From the NCBI GenBank assembly GCA_963821275.1, contig CAWGDF010000012.1, positions 62,001 through 126,000 of the forward strand: a DNA stretch of 64,000 nucleotides. The letters are read 5' to 3'. Below the pieces are notes generated by a model. It was not told the DNA's origin, ran no database searches, and was given only the letters and a program-made list of their open reading frames with translations. Origin of the DNA: JACVRW01 sp963821275. GTDB lineage: Bacteria > Actinomycetota > Thermoleophilia > Solirubrobacterales > Thermoleophilaceae. Of this stretch, positions 1 to 8,747 are shown piece by piece (position 1 is the first letter of the stretch; each line of letters opens with the position of its first letter). A program made the translations under genes and the position numbers.

Positions 1-120
1 GAATGCATCGTGCGCGGCGGGATCAGCCCCGCCCGCAGGGCCAAGGCCCGCAGGCCGGCCGAGTGGCGAAAGCGGTCGGGCACGCGGCTGCGAACGGCGT
101 TGGGCAGCACGGAGCGCATG
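1..120 (-). CDS. Partial unidentified gene, N-terminal 40 codons
   Basis: An open frame runs leftward from an ATG at 118-120 off the window edge. It begins MRSVLPNAVRSRV and continues with GLRALALRAGLIPPR. Third codon positions are about 90 percent G or C, matching real genes here and supporting this frame over the opposite-strand frames. The N-terminus is basic, without a signal peptide. The 'AGLIPPR' start vaguely resembles the beginning of some SAM-dependent methyltransferases, but too little is visible to name a function. It would be divergent from the LLM gene at 349. Confidence 0.45.
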
Positions 121-348
121 GTAGGCCCGCTGGATGACTGGTTCCACGACCCCGCGCACGCGGATGACGCACGGGACAACCCCGCACCCGGCCCGAGCCA
201 CGCCCACACTACCGTCGCCGGATCGGGGTCCATCGGGCTCGCCGATACCTCCGGGTATCGGCCTCGCCCTGCTTCCCCCGCCCGGCTCGGTCCCGTGCGC
301 CCCCGCGCACACGCGGCCGCGAAACCAATCATCTAGTCTCAGCGCCGC
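121..348. other. Intergenic region between divergent genes
   Basis: About 230 bases separate the leftward partial gene from the rightward LLM oxidoreductase. Open frames here do not keep the codon bias of the neighbours, so I call no gene. It should hold the two divergent promoters, but I see no clear -35/-10 pair or operator. The stretch at 245-270 contains the repeated word cgatacctccgggtatcg, an imperfect dyad (CGATACC ... GGTATCG) that could be a hairpin or operator. Confidence 0.4.
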
Positions 349-1329
349 TTGGGACTGGGCTCGTTCATCTCGGTGGGGCGCTCGCTCGAGACCGCGATCC
401 AGCGGGTGGAGCGGGCGGAGCGACTGGGCTACGAATCGGTCTTCGTCACCCATATCGCGGCCCGCGACTCGGTGACGACGCTGATGGCCTACGCCGCCCG
501 CACCGAGCGCATCAGGCTCGGGACCGGCGTCCTGCCGATCTACTCGCGCACGCCCGTGGCCACCGCCCAGTCGTTCGCCACGCTCGACGAGTTCTCCGAG
601 GGGCGCGCGGTGATCGGGCTCGGGGTCTCCCACCGGCCGGTGGTGGAAGGCTGGTACGCCGACACCATCGACAAGCCGGTCCGCGAGATGCGCGAGTACG
701 TGGGCGTCGTGCGGGCGATCCTGCACCGAGAGGATCCGCCGGCCGGTGAGCGCTTCTCCTCCCGCTTTCACTTCATGGGCTTCGAGCCGCGCGCCGCCCT
801 GCCGATCTATCTGGCCGGCCTCTCCCCCGGGATGCTGCGGCTGGCGGGCGAGATCGGCGACGGAGCGATGCTCTGGCTCTGCAACCCCGACTACATCCGC
901 GAGGTGGTGGTCCCCGCGGTCAGCGAGGGCCGCGAGCGGGCCGGGAAGGGCCTCGAGGGCTTCGACATCGTCGCCGCCGTGCCGAGCGCGGTGACCGCCG
1001 AGCCCGGCGAGGCGCGGCAGCGCCTGCGGCAGGAGCTCGTCCCCTATTTCTCGCTCCCCTTCTACCGCGCGATGCTCGAGCGGTCCGGCTATGGCGACGA
1101 CTTGGCCGGGTTCGACCGCGGCATGCAGGAGACCGGGCCGGGCGCGGGCGCGGCGGCGATCTCAGACCGTTTCCTCGGCCGTCTCGCGGCCATCGGCTCG
1201 ACCGAGGAGGCCGTCGCGGCGGTGCGGAGCTACCGCGATTCGGGGGCCACCTCGCCCTGCGTCGGCCCCGTCGCGAGAACGGATTTCGACTCGACCCTCG
1301 AGGCGCTGGCCAGAGCCCTCGACGGGTGA
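349..1329 (+). CDS. LLM class (luciferase-like, probably F420-dependent) oxidoreductase
   Basis: A 326-residue protein of the luciferase-like monooxygenase superfamily, a TIM barrel using FMN or, commonly in actinobacteria, coenzyme F420. Family hallmarks are the start LGSFISVGRS, the segment RAERLGYESVFVTHI, the strand RIRLGTGVLPIYSRTP, GRAVIGLGVSHRP, and the C-terminal block ISDRFLGRLAAIGSTEEAVAAV. The substrate cannot be told. The start is TTG at 349; the family conservation begins right there, so little or nothing is missing. The stop overlaps the longest possible frame of the next gene, so the two may be co-transcribed. FMN versus F420 use is inferred from the host group, not from a diagnostic residue. 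Confidence 0.82.
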   Translation: MGLGSFISVGRSLETAIQRVERAERLGYESVFVTHIAARDSVTTLMAYAARTERIRLGTGVLPIYSRTPVATAQSFATLDEFSEGRAVIGLGVSHRPVVEGWYADTIDKPVREMREYVGVVRAILHREDPPAGERFSSRFHFMGFEPRAALPIYLAGLSPGMLRLAGEIGDGAMLWLCNPDYIREVVVPAVSEGRERAGKGLEGFDIVAAVPSAVTAEPGEARQRLRQELVPYFSLPFYRAMLERSGYGDDLAGFDRGMQETGPGAGAAAISDRFLGRLAAIGSTEEAVAAVRSYRDSGATSPCVGPVARTDFDSTLEALARALDG

Positions 1330-1355
1330 GCGGCCTGGGCAGCAATAATGGGGTA

Positions 1356-1958
1356 ATGGAAGGATCCGCCCCCCAGTCCCTCGGGACCCAGTCGAGCTGG
1401 CTGCGGTGCTACCGCTGCTGGTCGCAGAACCTCGAGGTGCAGCTGCACTACGAGGGAATCCTCAAGGTCGACCCCGACAGCGGCGAGGCCGTGGAGCCGG
1501 TCGAGGAGGTGCAGGAGGCCGTGGTTCAGTGCCTCGACTGCCTTCACGACCAGCCGCACCTGAGCCTCGCCTTCTACGAGGAGAACGGGCGCCGCGTCTC
1601 CCGCATCGAGCCGGTCGAGGACCGCTGGGAGCGGATGGTCACCGGCACCCCGTGGGTGGCCTCGTGCACGGTCACGGTCGACGCCGAGCAGGTGGAGTCC
1701 TGTTCCGGCCCGGAGGCGGCCGAGTCGCTCGCCTTCGCCGCCTTCGGCGACCACGGGACACGTGAGTTCTTCACCCACGTGCGCTTCCACAAGCACGAGG
1801 AGGAGAGCATCGTGATCCACATGCTGGTGGAGCTCTACGCCCGCTCCTCGGAGGAGGCCACCGAGGTGATGGAGTCGGCCGCCCGCGGCCTGCTGACGAT
1901 CACGTCGCTCGCCGAGGAGTCGCGTCCTCCGGCCTCGAGTGCCGACGAGCCGCACTGA
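1356..1958 (+). CDS. Conserved hypothetical protein with two CxxC pairs
   Basis: A 200-residue acidic soluble protein without signal peptide. Two cysteine pairs, CYRC near residue 20 and CLDC near residue 60, could bind one zinc in an N-terminal ribbon-like fold. The remainder is alpha/beta with acidic stretches such as EEVQEAVVQ and HEEESIVIHMLVELYA. I do not recognise the family. I chose the ATG at 1356; an in-frame GTG at 1326 overlaps the preceding stop and would add ten residues. It follows the LLM gene in the same direction. Its last 59 bases overlap the 3' end of the convergent CoA-transferase gene. Confidence 0.7.
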   Translation: MEGSAPQSLGTQSSWLRCYRCWSQNLEVQLHYEGILKVDPDSGEAVEPVEEVQEAVVQCLDCLHDQPHLSLAFYEENGRRVSRIEPVEDRWERMVTGTPWVASCTVTVDAEQVESCSGPEAAESLAFAAFGDHGTREFFTHVRFHKHEEESIVIHMLVELYARSSEEATEVMESAARGLLTITSLAEESRPPASSADEPH

Positions 1959-3147
1959 GCACCACCCCGCGGTCGGCGAGGTCCGCGATCTCCGCGTCCG
2001 TACGCCCCAGCTCGCGCAGCACGTCGGCGGTGTGCTCGCCGAGCAGCGGCGGGGGCGAAGGTCCACCGCCGGCCGGCTCCGGCTCGAGCCACATCGGCGA
2101 GGCGACCAGGTCGAGCGGACCGCCGCTGGGATGCTCCACCCGCACCGTCGCGGGGCGCCCGGCCGACGCGGCCGCGGCCAGCGCCTCCGGCACCGACCGC
2201 ACCTTGCCCACCGGCACCCCGGCGGTCTGCAGGGCCTCAACCCACTCGTCGGCCGAGCGCTCGCGCAGGCGCTCCTGCAGCAGCGGAATGAGCTCCTGGC
2301 GCCGCTCGACCCGGGCGGGGTTGGTGGCAAAGCGCTCGTCGTCGGCCAGCTCGGACCGGCCGAGCACCTCGCACAGCCTGCGGAACAGCCCGTCGTTGGC
2401 GGCGGCCACAGCGATTCGGCCGGAGGCGGTCTCGAAGTCCTGGTAAGGCACGATGTTCGGATGCGCGTTCCCGTAACGCTCCGGGTCCCTCCCGGTGACC
2501 AGCGCGTTCTGGCTCACGTTCACCAGAGCGGCGAGGCCGCTGTCGAGCAGCGGCACCTCGATGCGGGCGCCCTCCCCCCGGTGCAGCGCTGCGAGGATGG
2601 CGGCGGCAGCGTGCAGCCCGGCCAGCACGTCGACCAGCGCTACGCCGACCTTGTACGGCGGCCCCTCCTCTGGCCCTGTGATCGACATCAGGCCGCTCTC
2701 GGCCTGGACCACGAAGTCGTAACCGGGCCTTCCCGGCGGGTCGCGTCGCGAGCCGAAGCCCGTGATCGCGCAGTAGACCACCGCCGGGTTCGTGGCCCGC
2801 ACCTGCTCGTAGCCGACCCCGAGCCGCTCGGCCCCACCCAGCTTGAAGTTCTCGATCACTGCGTGCGCTCCCCCGCAGAGCTCCAGCGCCAGCTCACGGC
2901 CCTCGGGGTGGGACAGGTCGAGCGCGCAACTGCGCTTGCCCCGGTTCACCGACAGGTAGTACGCCGCCTCGCCGCCCACGAACGGCGGGCCCCAGGAGCG
3001 CGTCTCGTCGCCCCCCTCCGGGCGCTCGACCTTGATGACGTCGGCGCCGAGGTCGGCGAGGACCATCGTGCAGTAGGGGCCGGCCAGCACGCGGGAGAGG
3101 TCGACGATGCGCACGCCGGCCAGCGGGGTGGAGGATGACTCGGTCAT
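1900..3147 (-). CDS. CaiB/BaiF (family III) CoA-transferase
   Basis: A 415-residue class III CoA-transferase, which moves CoA between carboxylic acids through an aspartyl-anhydride enzyme intermediate and folds as interlocked dimers. Diagnostic segments are LAGVRIVDLSRVLAGPYC at the N-terminus, DLGADVIKVERPEGGD, NRGKRSCALDLSHPEGR, and PGYDFVVQAESG, whose Asp aligns with the catalytic Asp of formyl-CoA transferase. The length is normal. The acid substrate is unknown. The start codon lies inside a palindrome shared with the divergent thiamine-diphosphate gene. Oxalate catabolism pairs a family III CoA-transferase with a ThDP decarboxylase, but the partner here is not recognisably oxalyl-CoA decarboxylase, so that role is only a possibility. 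Confidence 0.88.
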   Translation of the reverse strand: MTESSSTPLAGVRIVDLSRVLAGPYCTMVLADLGADVIKVERPEGGDETRSWGPPFVGGEAAYYLSVNRGKRSCALDLSHPEGRELALELCGGAHAVIENFKLGGAERLGVGYEQVRATNPAVVYCAITGFGSRRDPPGRPGYDFVVQAESGLMSITGPEEGPPYKVGVALVDVLAGLHAAAAILAALHRGEGARIEVPLLDSGLAALVNVSQNALVTGRDPERYGNAHPNIVPYQDFETASGRIAVAAANDGLFRRLCEVLGRSELADDERFATNPARVERRQELIPLLQERLRERSADEWVEALQTAGVPVGKVRSVPEALAAAASAGRPATVRVEHPSGGPLDLVASPMWLEPEPAGGGPSPPPLLGEHTADVLRELGRTDAEIADLADRGVVLSAARRHSRPEDATPRRAT

Positions 3148-4809
3148 CGAGCGAGATCCTGACAGGGGCGCGCGCCGCCGTGGCGGCGCTCGAGGACGCC
3201 GGCGTGGACGTGGCCTTCGGCCTGCCCGGAGTGCACAACCTGGCGCTGTGGCGCGAGCTCAACGCTTCGCCCATCCGCCTGGTTGGGGTCAGGCACGAGC
3301 AGACGGCCGCCTACGCCGCCGACGGCTACGCCCGGGCGAGCGGCCGGCTGGGCGTCGCGCTCACCACCACCGGCCCCGGCGCCGCCAACACCCTGGGCGC
3401 GGTCGGCGAAGCCTGGGCCTCGCGCCAGCCGGTGCTGGTGATCGCCACCGACATCCCCACCAGCGTCCGGCGGCCGGGCGTCTGGCGCGGCACCCTGCAC
3501 GAGGCCACCGACCAGGCCGCCATGTTCGTCCCGGTGGTCAAGGACGCGGTGCGTGTGCACCGTGCCGAGGACGTCGGGCCCGCGGTGGCCGCGGCGGTCC
3601 GGACCGCGCTGGCCCCGCCGGCGCGTCCGGTCTACGTGGAGGTCCCCACCGACCTGCTGGCCGCCGAGGCCGGCGGGGCCGCTGACGGGGCGCCCGAGCA
3701 CGTCCAGCCCGGACGGCCTGTCGCGCCGCCGGCGCCGCCCACCGACGACGACCTGCGGCGGGCGGTCGAGCTCCTGTCCCGCTCCCGCCGCCCGCTGGTC
3801 TGGGCCGGCGGCGGCGCGCTGCAGGCCGGCGCCGGCGAGGCTGTGGCCCGGCTGGCCGAGCGGCTGGTGGCCCCCGTGCTCGCTGACCTACTCCGCGCAC
3901 GGCCTGCTGCCGCCGGACCATCCCTGCCTCGTGGACGCGCCGCCCCACGTGCCCGAGGTGGGCGCACTCTGGGACGAAGCCGACCTGGTGGTCTCGGTGG
4001 GCAGCGACTTCGACGGGATGATGACCCAGGGCTGGAAGATGCCCCAGCCGCCGCATCTGCTGGCGCTGAACGTCGACGCGCGCGACGCCGCCAAGAACTA
4101 CCGGCCCGACCTCGTGCTGGAGGCCGACGCGGCCGCCGCCGCGACGGTTCTGGCCGAGCGTCTGCCCGAGCGCGGCGGCCTCGAGGCGCTCGGCCGGCGG
4201 GTGGGCGAACTGAGGCGGCGTATCCGTGAGGAGCTGGCGCAAGCCGCGCCCGAGGCCTTCGCGTTCCTGGCCGCCGTCGAGGCGGCGCTGCCCGACGACG
4301 CGGTCGTGATCTGCGACATGTGCATCCCCGGCTACTGGCTGGGTGGCTTTCACCGCACGCCCGCGCCGCGCAAGCTGTCCTATCCGCTTGGCTGGGGAAC
4401 GCTCGGCTGCGGCTTTCCGCAGGGGCTGGGCGCGGCCCTCGCCGGCGAGGGGCCGGCGGTCAGCATCTCCGGCGACGGCGGCTTCCTGTACGCATGCGGC
4501 GACCTGGCCACCGCCAAGCAGGAGGGCATCCCGCTCACCGCGGTGGTGGTTGACGACGGCGGCTACGGCATGCTCCGCTTCGATCAGGACCGCCGCGGTG
4601 ATCCGCACGAGGGCGTCGACCTCGACACCCCGGACTTCGTCGCGCTCGCGGCCTCCTTCGGGATCCGGGCCGACCGCGTCGACGGGCTCGGGGAGCACTT
4701 CGCAGTGGCGCTCAAGGGCCACGTCGCGCTCGACGAGCCGACGCTGCTGGTGGCCAGGGCGAAGCTGGGACCGCCCCCGAACGTCTCGCCGCGCTGGTAC
4801 CGGCGATGA
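3135..4809 (+). CDS. Thiamine-diphosphate-dependent enzyme, acetolactate-synthase-like (frameshifted)
   Basis: Conceptually about 557 residues of the ThDP enzyme family (acetolactate synthase, decarboxylases). The N-terminal PYR domain starts GARAAVAALEDAGVDVAFG, with the catalytic Glu in VRHEQTAAYAADGYAR; the middle domain follows; the C-terminal PP domain carries GDGGFLYACGDLATAK and DDGGYGML. The canonical Asn of the ThDP motif is Asp here. The frame breaks at 3882-3885: codons before read APVLA, and removal of one base continues as TYSAHGLLPPDHP. Both halves have strong codon bias, so one extra base in the sequence is the simplest explanation. The gene ends in a 4-nt ATGA overlap with the FUSC-like gene. 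Substrate unknown. Confidence 0.8.
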
Positions 4810-6008
4810 ACGAGCGACAGCGGGAGGCCCCTCCTCCCATATCCCGCCGCCTGAGCCGGCGCGCGGCCGAGCAGCTCGGAGCCACGAGCGGTTCCGAGCT
4901 GCTGGAGCAGGCCGCCGAGGTCTCGCGCGTCGGCCTGCGCACTCGCCGCCAGCGGATCATCGCCACCGCCCGCCCGATCCTGCACACCTCGGTGGCTGCC
5001 GCCGGCGCCTGGCTGGTGGCCACCGAGGTGCTCAACCACCCGCAACCCTTCTTCGCCCCCATCTCCGCGGTCATAACCCTGGGGCTCACCGTGGGCGAGC
5101 GCGGCCGCCGCGCCGTGGAGGTGGCGGTCGGCGTGGCCCTGGGCATCGCCATCGCAGACGCGCTGGTGGCGGTTATCGGCACCGGCACCTGGCAGATCGC
5201 GGTGGTGGTCGGGCTGGCGATGCTGGGCGCGACCCTGCTGGGCGGCGGGCCCCTGGTGGCCACCCAGGCGGCCGCCTCGGGCGTGCTCGTGGCCACGCTG
5301 CAGCCCCCGGACGGCGGCTTCGACTTCGACCGCTTCCTTGATGCCCTGGTGGGCGGCGCCTGCGCGCTGATCGTGGCGATGGTGCTCCTGCCCGTGAACC
5401 CGGTGCGCCTGGTCAGCGAGCGCGCGCAGCCGGCGCTGGACAGCATGGCCCGGGCGCTGGAGCGCATCGCGCGGGCGATCGAGGAGCGCAGCCCCAAGGA
5501 GGCCGACGCCGCGCTGATGGCGGTGGCCAGCGTGGACTCGCTGCACGACGTGATGCTCGAGGCCCTCGACGCGGCGGGCGAGGCCGCCCGCCTCACTCCC
5601 CGCCGTCGCGGCGTTCGCTCCAGCCTGCAGCGCTACGCGGTGGCCGGCGGCGAGCTGGGGCTGGCCGTCGAGAACGTGCGGGCGCTTGCCCGGGGCGCGG
5701 TGCGCTCGGTGGACCTCCAGGACACCGTCCCGCCCGAGGCCTGCGAGGCCATCCGGGAGCTGGCCCGGGCCACACGGGCGCTCGCGGACTACCTCGAGGG
5801 TGGCGACGACGAGGCGGTGCGCGCCGCGGCCGAGCGGGCGGCTGCCCTCGCCAATGGCGTGCTGGAGGCCACCGGCAATCTCTCCGCCGTGCACATCGTC
5901 GGCCAGGTGCGGCTGGCCGCGGTGGACCTGATGCGCGCCGCGGCGATCGAGCGCAACGAGGCGCAGGAGGCCGTCCGCGGCGCGTTCCAGGAGGTGCGAA
6001 GCCGCTGA
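4806..6008 (+). CDS. FUSC-like membrane protein (aromatic acid exporter type)
   Basis: A 400-residue protein with a soluble N-terminus of about 55 residues, then a block of four to six hydrophobic helices (about residues 58-200). The pattern HPQPFFAPISAVITLGLTVGERGRRAVEVAVGVALGI is cut here to its key part, FFAPISAVITLGLT, typical of FUSC/ArAE efflux proteins. A long cytoplasmic alpha-helical C-terminus follows (residues 205-400). The family moves aromatic or other organic acids out of cells, but most members are uncharacterised. The start ATG overlaps the preceding stop by four bases, so translation is probably coupled to the ThDP enzyme and the two may share a substrate or product. Confidence 0.75.
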   Translation: MNERQREAPPPISRRLSRRAAEQLGATSGSELLEQAAEVSRVGLRTRRQRIIATARPILHTSVAAAGAWLVATEVLNHPQPFFAPISAVITLGLTVGERGRRAVEVAVGVALGIAIADALVAVIGTGTWQIAVVVGLAMLGATLLGGGPLVATQAAASGVLVATLQPPDGGFDFDRFLDALVGGACALIVAMVLLPVNPVRLVSERAQPALDSMARALERIARAIEERSPKEADAALMAVASVDSLHDVMLEALDAAGEAARLTPRRRGVRSSLQRYAVAGGELGLAVENVRALARGAVRSVDLQDTVPPEACEAIRELARATRALADYLEGGDDEAVRAAAERAAALANGVLEATGNLSAVHIVGQVRLAAVDLMRAAAIERNEAQEAVRGAFQEVRSR

Positions 6009-6165
6009 GCCCGCCTCACGCCGCCTGGGCACCTCCTCGAAGAGGTCAGCACCGGTAACCGGCGAACCTTGCGGCCCGGCCGACGTTCTAGGTGCGAGTG
6101 GAGCAAAATGCCGTGGAGGAACCAGGCGACGCACCCTGTGGACGGCGCCGCCGGAGGAGGATGAT

Positions 6166-7785
6166 ATGCACGGGAATCTCGCTCGGACGGCCCTTGTAGT
6201 GGTGCTCGTCCTGACAACCTGCATCGGAGTCGCAACGGCGCAGGCGGCACCGTTTGCCGCGACCCCGCCGGTCGAGGCCTCGGGTACGTCGCCGTTCACC
6301 GGGTGCACCACTCCGCCCGGACCGGGGCCCGGCGTCAACTTCACCAACGGGGAGGTCGAGCCCTGGGTGGACGTCAACCCGGCGAACCCGGACAACCTGG
6401 TCGGCTTCTACCAGCAGGACCGGTGGTCCAACGGGGGCGCCAAGAGCAACGTGGCCACCGTCACCACGAACGGCGGCGCAAGCTGGACCCAGGTGGTCGT
6501 GCCCGTGGGAACTATCTGCAGCGGGAGCGGCGACTTCGAGCGCGCGTCGGATCCCTGGGTGACGTTCTCACCGAACGGCGTCGTGCACGCAATGAGCCTC
6601 GTCACCGATTCCGACCCACCGGCCGGCTTCGGCGACAACGGCATGAGCTATAACCGCTCGACCGACGGCGGCGCCACCTGGGAGGACCCGATCCTGCTGA
6701 TCGAGGACACCAGCGCGCGCTTCCTCAACGACAAGAACAGCATGACCGCGGACCCGAACGACTCCGACTTCGTGTACGCGGTCTGGGACCGGCTGCAGAC
6801 AGCAAGCGCGGACACACGCCTGCCGTCGGCCGAGAACCGGGCGGGGCTCGGCTTCAAGGGACCCATCTACTTCGCCCGCACCACGAACGGCGGAGACTCG
6901 TGGGAGCCGGCGCGCAAGATCTACGAGTCGGGTGCCAACAAGCAGACCCTGGGCAACCAGATCGTGGTGGAGCCGGCCGCAAGCGGAGGGTCGCTGTTCG
7001 ACTTCTTCGCCGACATCACCAACGCGTCGGAGCGGCGCAAGATCGTCGGCCCGGTCGGCGTGTCCTATATCCGCTCGGACAACCGTGGTGAAACCTGGAC
7101 GAAGCCGATCAAGGTGGCGGACCAGCTGCCGATGTCGCTCTTCCGGGCCAGCAGCACGATCGATCCGGAGTCGCCCCCGGCGCCGTGCCCGGCCCCGGAC
7201 TCGCAGGGCAACTGCCCGATCCGCAGCGGCGACCTACTGCCTGAGGTTGCGGTCAACCGCTCCAACGGGAACCTCTACGCCGTCTGGATGGACGCGCGCT
7301 TCGACGGATTCGCGAACGATGCGATCGCGTTCACCCGGTCAACCGACGGCGGCGGGAGCTGGTCGGCGCCGATCAAGGTCAACCTGACCCCGGAGACCGA
7401 ACCGGTCGGCGATCAGCAGGCGTTTACGCCTTCGGTGCACGTCGCGGACGACGGGACCCTCAGCGTGTCCTACTACGACTTCCGCAACAACACCGCGGAT
7501 ACCGCCACGCTGCTGACCGACCACTTCGCGGTGCATTGCCACCCCGACGAGGAGGACTGCGCGAGCCGGGCAAGCTGGAACGAGGAGACCCGTATCACTC
7601 CCACCTCTTTCGACATCCGCGAGGCGCCCTTCGCACGCGGGTACTTCCTCGGTGACTACGTCGGCCTGACGGCCACCGACGAACCCGCAGGTGCCGACGG
7701 CCCGAAGAACGACTTCCTGTCGCTCTTCGGCTCCACCGACGGGCTGGGACCGAGCAGCATCTTCTCGAGCCGGCTGTCGGAGTGA
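6166..7785 (+). CDS. Secreted sialidase-fold protein with Asp-box (BNR) repeats
   Basis: A 539-residue exported protein. The signal peptide is residues 1-27 (basic start, hydrophobic VVVLVLTTCIGVATA, cleavage near AQA). Five Asp-box-like turns are visible: NGGASWTQ, DGGATWED, NGGDSWEP, NRGETWTK and DGGGSWSA, as expected for a six-bladed propeller of the sialidase superfamily. The opening motif VEPWVDVNPANPDNLVGF is common in actinobacterial exo-alpha-sialidase-like proteins. True sialidase activity is not shown, because I could not place the arginine triad. A strong ribosome site (ggaggagg) lies at 6152-6159. No cell-wall anchor is seen, so it is probably released. Confidence 0.8.
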   Translation: MHGNLARTALVVVLVLTTCIGVATAQAAPFAATPPVEASGTSPFTGCTTPPGPGPGVNFTNGEVEPWVDVNPANPDNLVGFYQQDRWSNGGAKSNVATVTTNGGASWTQVVVPVGTICSGSGDFERASDPWVTFSPNGVVHAMSLVTDSDPPAGFGDNGMSYNRSTDGGATWEDPILLIEDTSARFLNDKNSMTADPNDSDFVYAVWDRLQTASADTRLPSAENRAGLGFKGPIYFARTTNGGDSWEPARKIYESGANKQTLGNQIVVEPAASGGSLFDFFADITNASERRKIVGPVGVSYIRSDNRGETWTKPIKVADQLPMSLFRASSTIDPESPPAPCPAPDSQGNCPIRSGDLLPEVAVNRSNGNLYAVWMDARFDGFANDAIAFTRSTDGGGSWSAPIKVNLTPETEPVGDQQAFTPSVHVADDGTLSVSYYDFRNNTADTATLLTDHFAVHCHPDEEDCASRASWNEETRITPTSFDIREAPFARGYFLGDYVGLTATDEPAGADGPKNDFLSLFGSTDGLGPSSIFSSRLSE

Positions 7786-7807
7786 GCCTGAGGCGCGGGC
7801 CCGCCGG

Positions 7808-8647
7808 TCAGGGATCGGCGGGCTTGCGCCCGGAGGCCAGCTTCACCGACACCGGGAGCTCCAGCCCCCCACCGGCTTCGTAGTCACGGACGATGTCGTC
7901 GAAGGCCGCCCTGATCCGCCCCTGCATCTCGTCGGTCTGACGCAGGATGAGCGCCGACGTGCGGACGGTGCCGCCCAGCAGGCCGTTCCAGAGCGCATCG
8001 GCGGAGGGCTCGGTGTGCGTGAAGGCGAGCGTGGTTGTCTCGACATCCTCGAGGCCCGGGCCGCGGAGGAGGCGGGCGAACTCCGCCTCGTCCGAGAAGC
8101 GGAAGAACGGCGGCCCGGCCGGGATGTCCTCGGGCGCGCCGGCGCCGGCCGCGGCGATCGCCTCCAGGAAGACACCCAGGAAGCGCGCCTGCTCGGGCGA
8201 GTCCCAGACCGTGAGCGCCACGCTCCCGCCCGGGGCCAGGACGCGGGCGAACTCCGCCGCGCACCGCTCGGGGCGACCCACGTGCAACATGAGGAAGTTC
8301 CCCACGACGGCGTCGAACGACCCGTCGTCGAAGGCGAGCGCCTCGGCATCGCCCGTGCGGAAGTCGACCTGCGGATGGAGCCGGCGGGCGAGGGCGACCA
8401 TCGACTCGGCGACGTCCACCCCCACGACGTCGGCGCCCCGCTCGGCTGCGGCCGCTGCCACGTGACCCGGTCCGCTGGCCACGTCGAGCATGCGGAGGCC
8501 CTGACGGACAGCGGCGGCGTCGAGCAACGGCTCCACGGCCCGGACGGTGATGGGCCCGAAGAAGTCCTCGTAGCCACCGGCGCGGGCCTCCCACCCCGTC
8601 GCCTCGAACGCGTTGAAGGCGTCGGGGTCGACCGGCGGGTCAGTCAT
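7808..8647 (-). CDS. Class I SAM-dependent methyltransferase
   Basis: A 279-residue soluble Rossmann-fold methyltransferase. Motif I is MLDVASGPGHVAAAAAERG, motif II is ADVVGVDVAESMVALARR, the acidic loop is GDAEALAFDDGSFDAVV, and motif IV is RVLAPGGSVALTVWD. The C-terminal half is variable and sets substrate specificity, which cannot be read. The frame stops at 7808, just after the convergent sialidase-like gene. It is divergent from the MBL-fold gene, with about 100 bases between start codons that include the MerR-type promoter of that gene. Confidence 0.85.
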   Translation of the reverse strand: MTDPPVDPDAFNAFEATGWEARAGGYEDFFGPITVRAVEPLLDAAAVRQGLRMLDVASGPGHVAAAAAERGADVVGVDVAESMVALARRLHPQVDFRTGDAEALAFDDGSFDAVVGNFLMLHVGRPERCAAEFARVLAPGGSVALTVWDSPEQARFLGVFLEAIAAAGAGAPEDIPAGPPFFRFSDEAEFARLLRGPGLEDVETTTLAFTHTEPSADALWNGLLGGTVRTSALILRQTDEMQGRIRAAFDDIVRDYEAGGGLELPVSVKLASGRKPADP

Positions 8648-8693
8648 CGCGAGCGATCCTACGCTCGCGTCCCGTGGGCCGGCTCGTCAGGCC

Positions 8694-8724
8694 TTGACTT
8701 CAAGTTCACTTGAGCTTGTAGTCT
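8694..8724 (+). promoter_or_regulatory. MerR-family-type promoter with 19-bp spacer and dyad
   Basis: TTGACT (8694-8699) and TAGTCT (8719-8724) fit -35 and -10 hexamers separated by 19 bp, longer than the usual 17. The spacer is largely a dyad, CTTCAAG...CTTGAG, centred between the two boxes. Over-long spacers filled by a dyad are the hallmark of promoters activated by MerR-family regulators (SoxR, MerR, CueR), which untwist the DNA. The predicted transcript starts near 8731, just ahead of the ribosome site of the MBL-fold gene. Confidence 0.6.
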
Positions 8725-8747
8725 GCGACGACAAGGAGGTTGTCCCG

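Noticed and set aside
10..475. Two overlapping plus-strand frames at the left edge
   Set aside because: Pro/Arg/Ser-rich, no domain, poor third-position bias; they conflict with the partial minus-strand gene.
1900..4809. Oxalate degradation pair (CoA-transferase plus oxalyl-CoA decarboxylase)
   Set aside because: The CoA-transferase fits, but the ThDP protein shows no specific oxalyl-CoA decarboxylase segments that I can recognise.
6166..7785. True sialidase
   Set aside because: Asp-boxes are clear, but the arginine triad and Tyr/Glu nucleophile pair could not be located, so only the fold is claimed.
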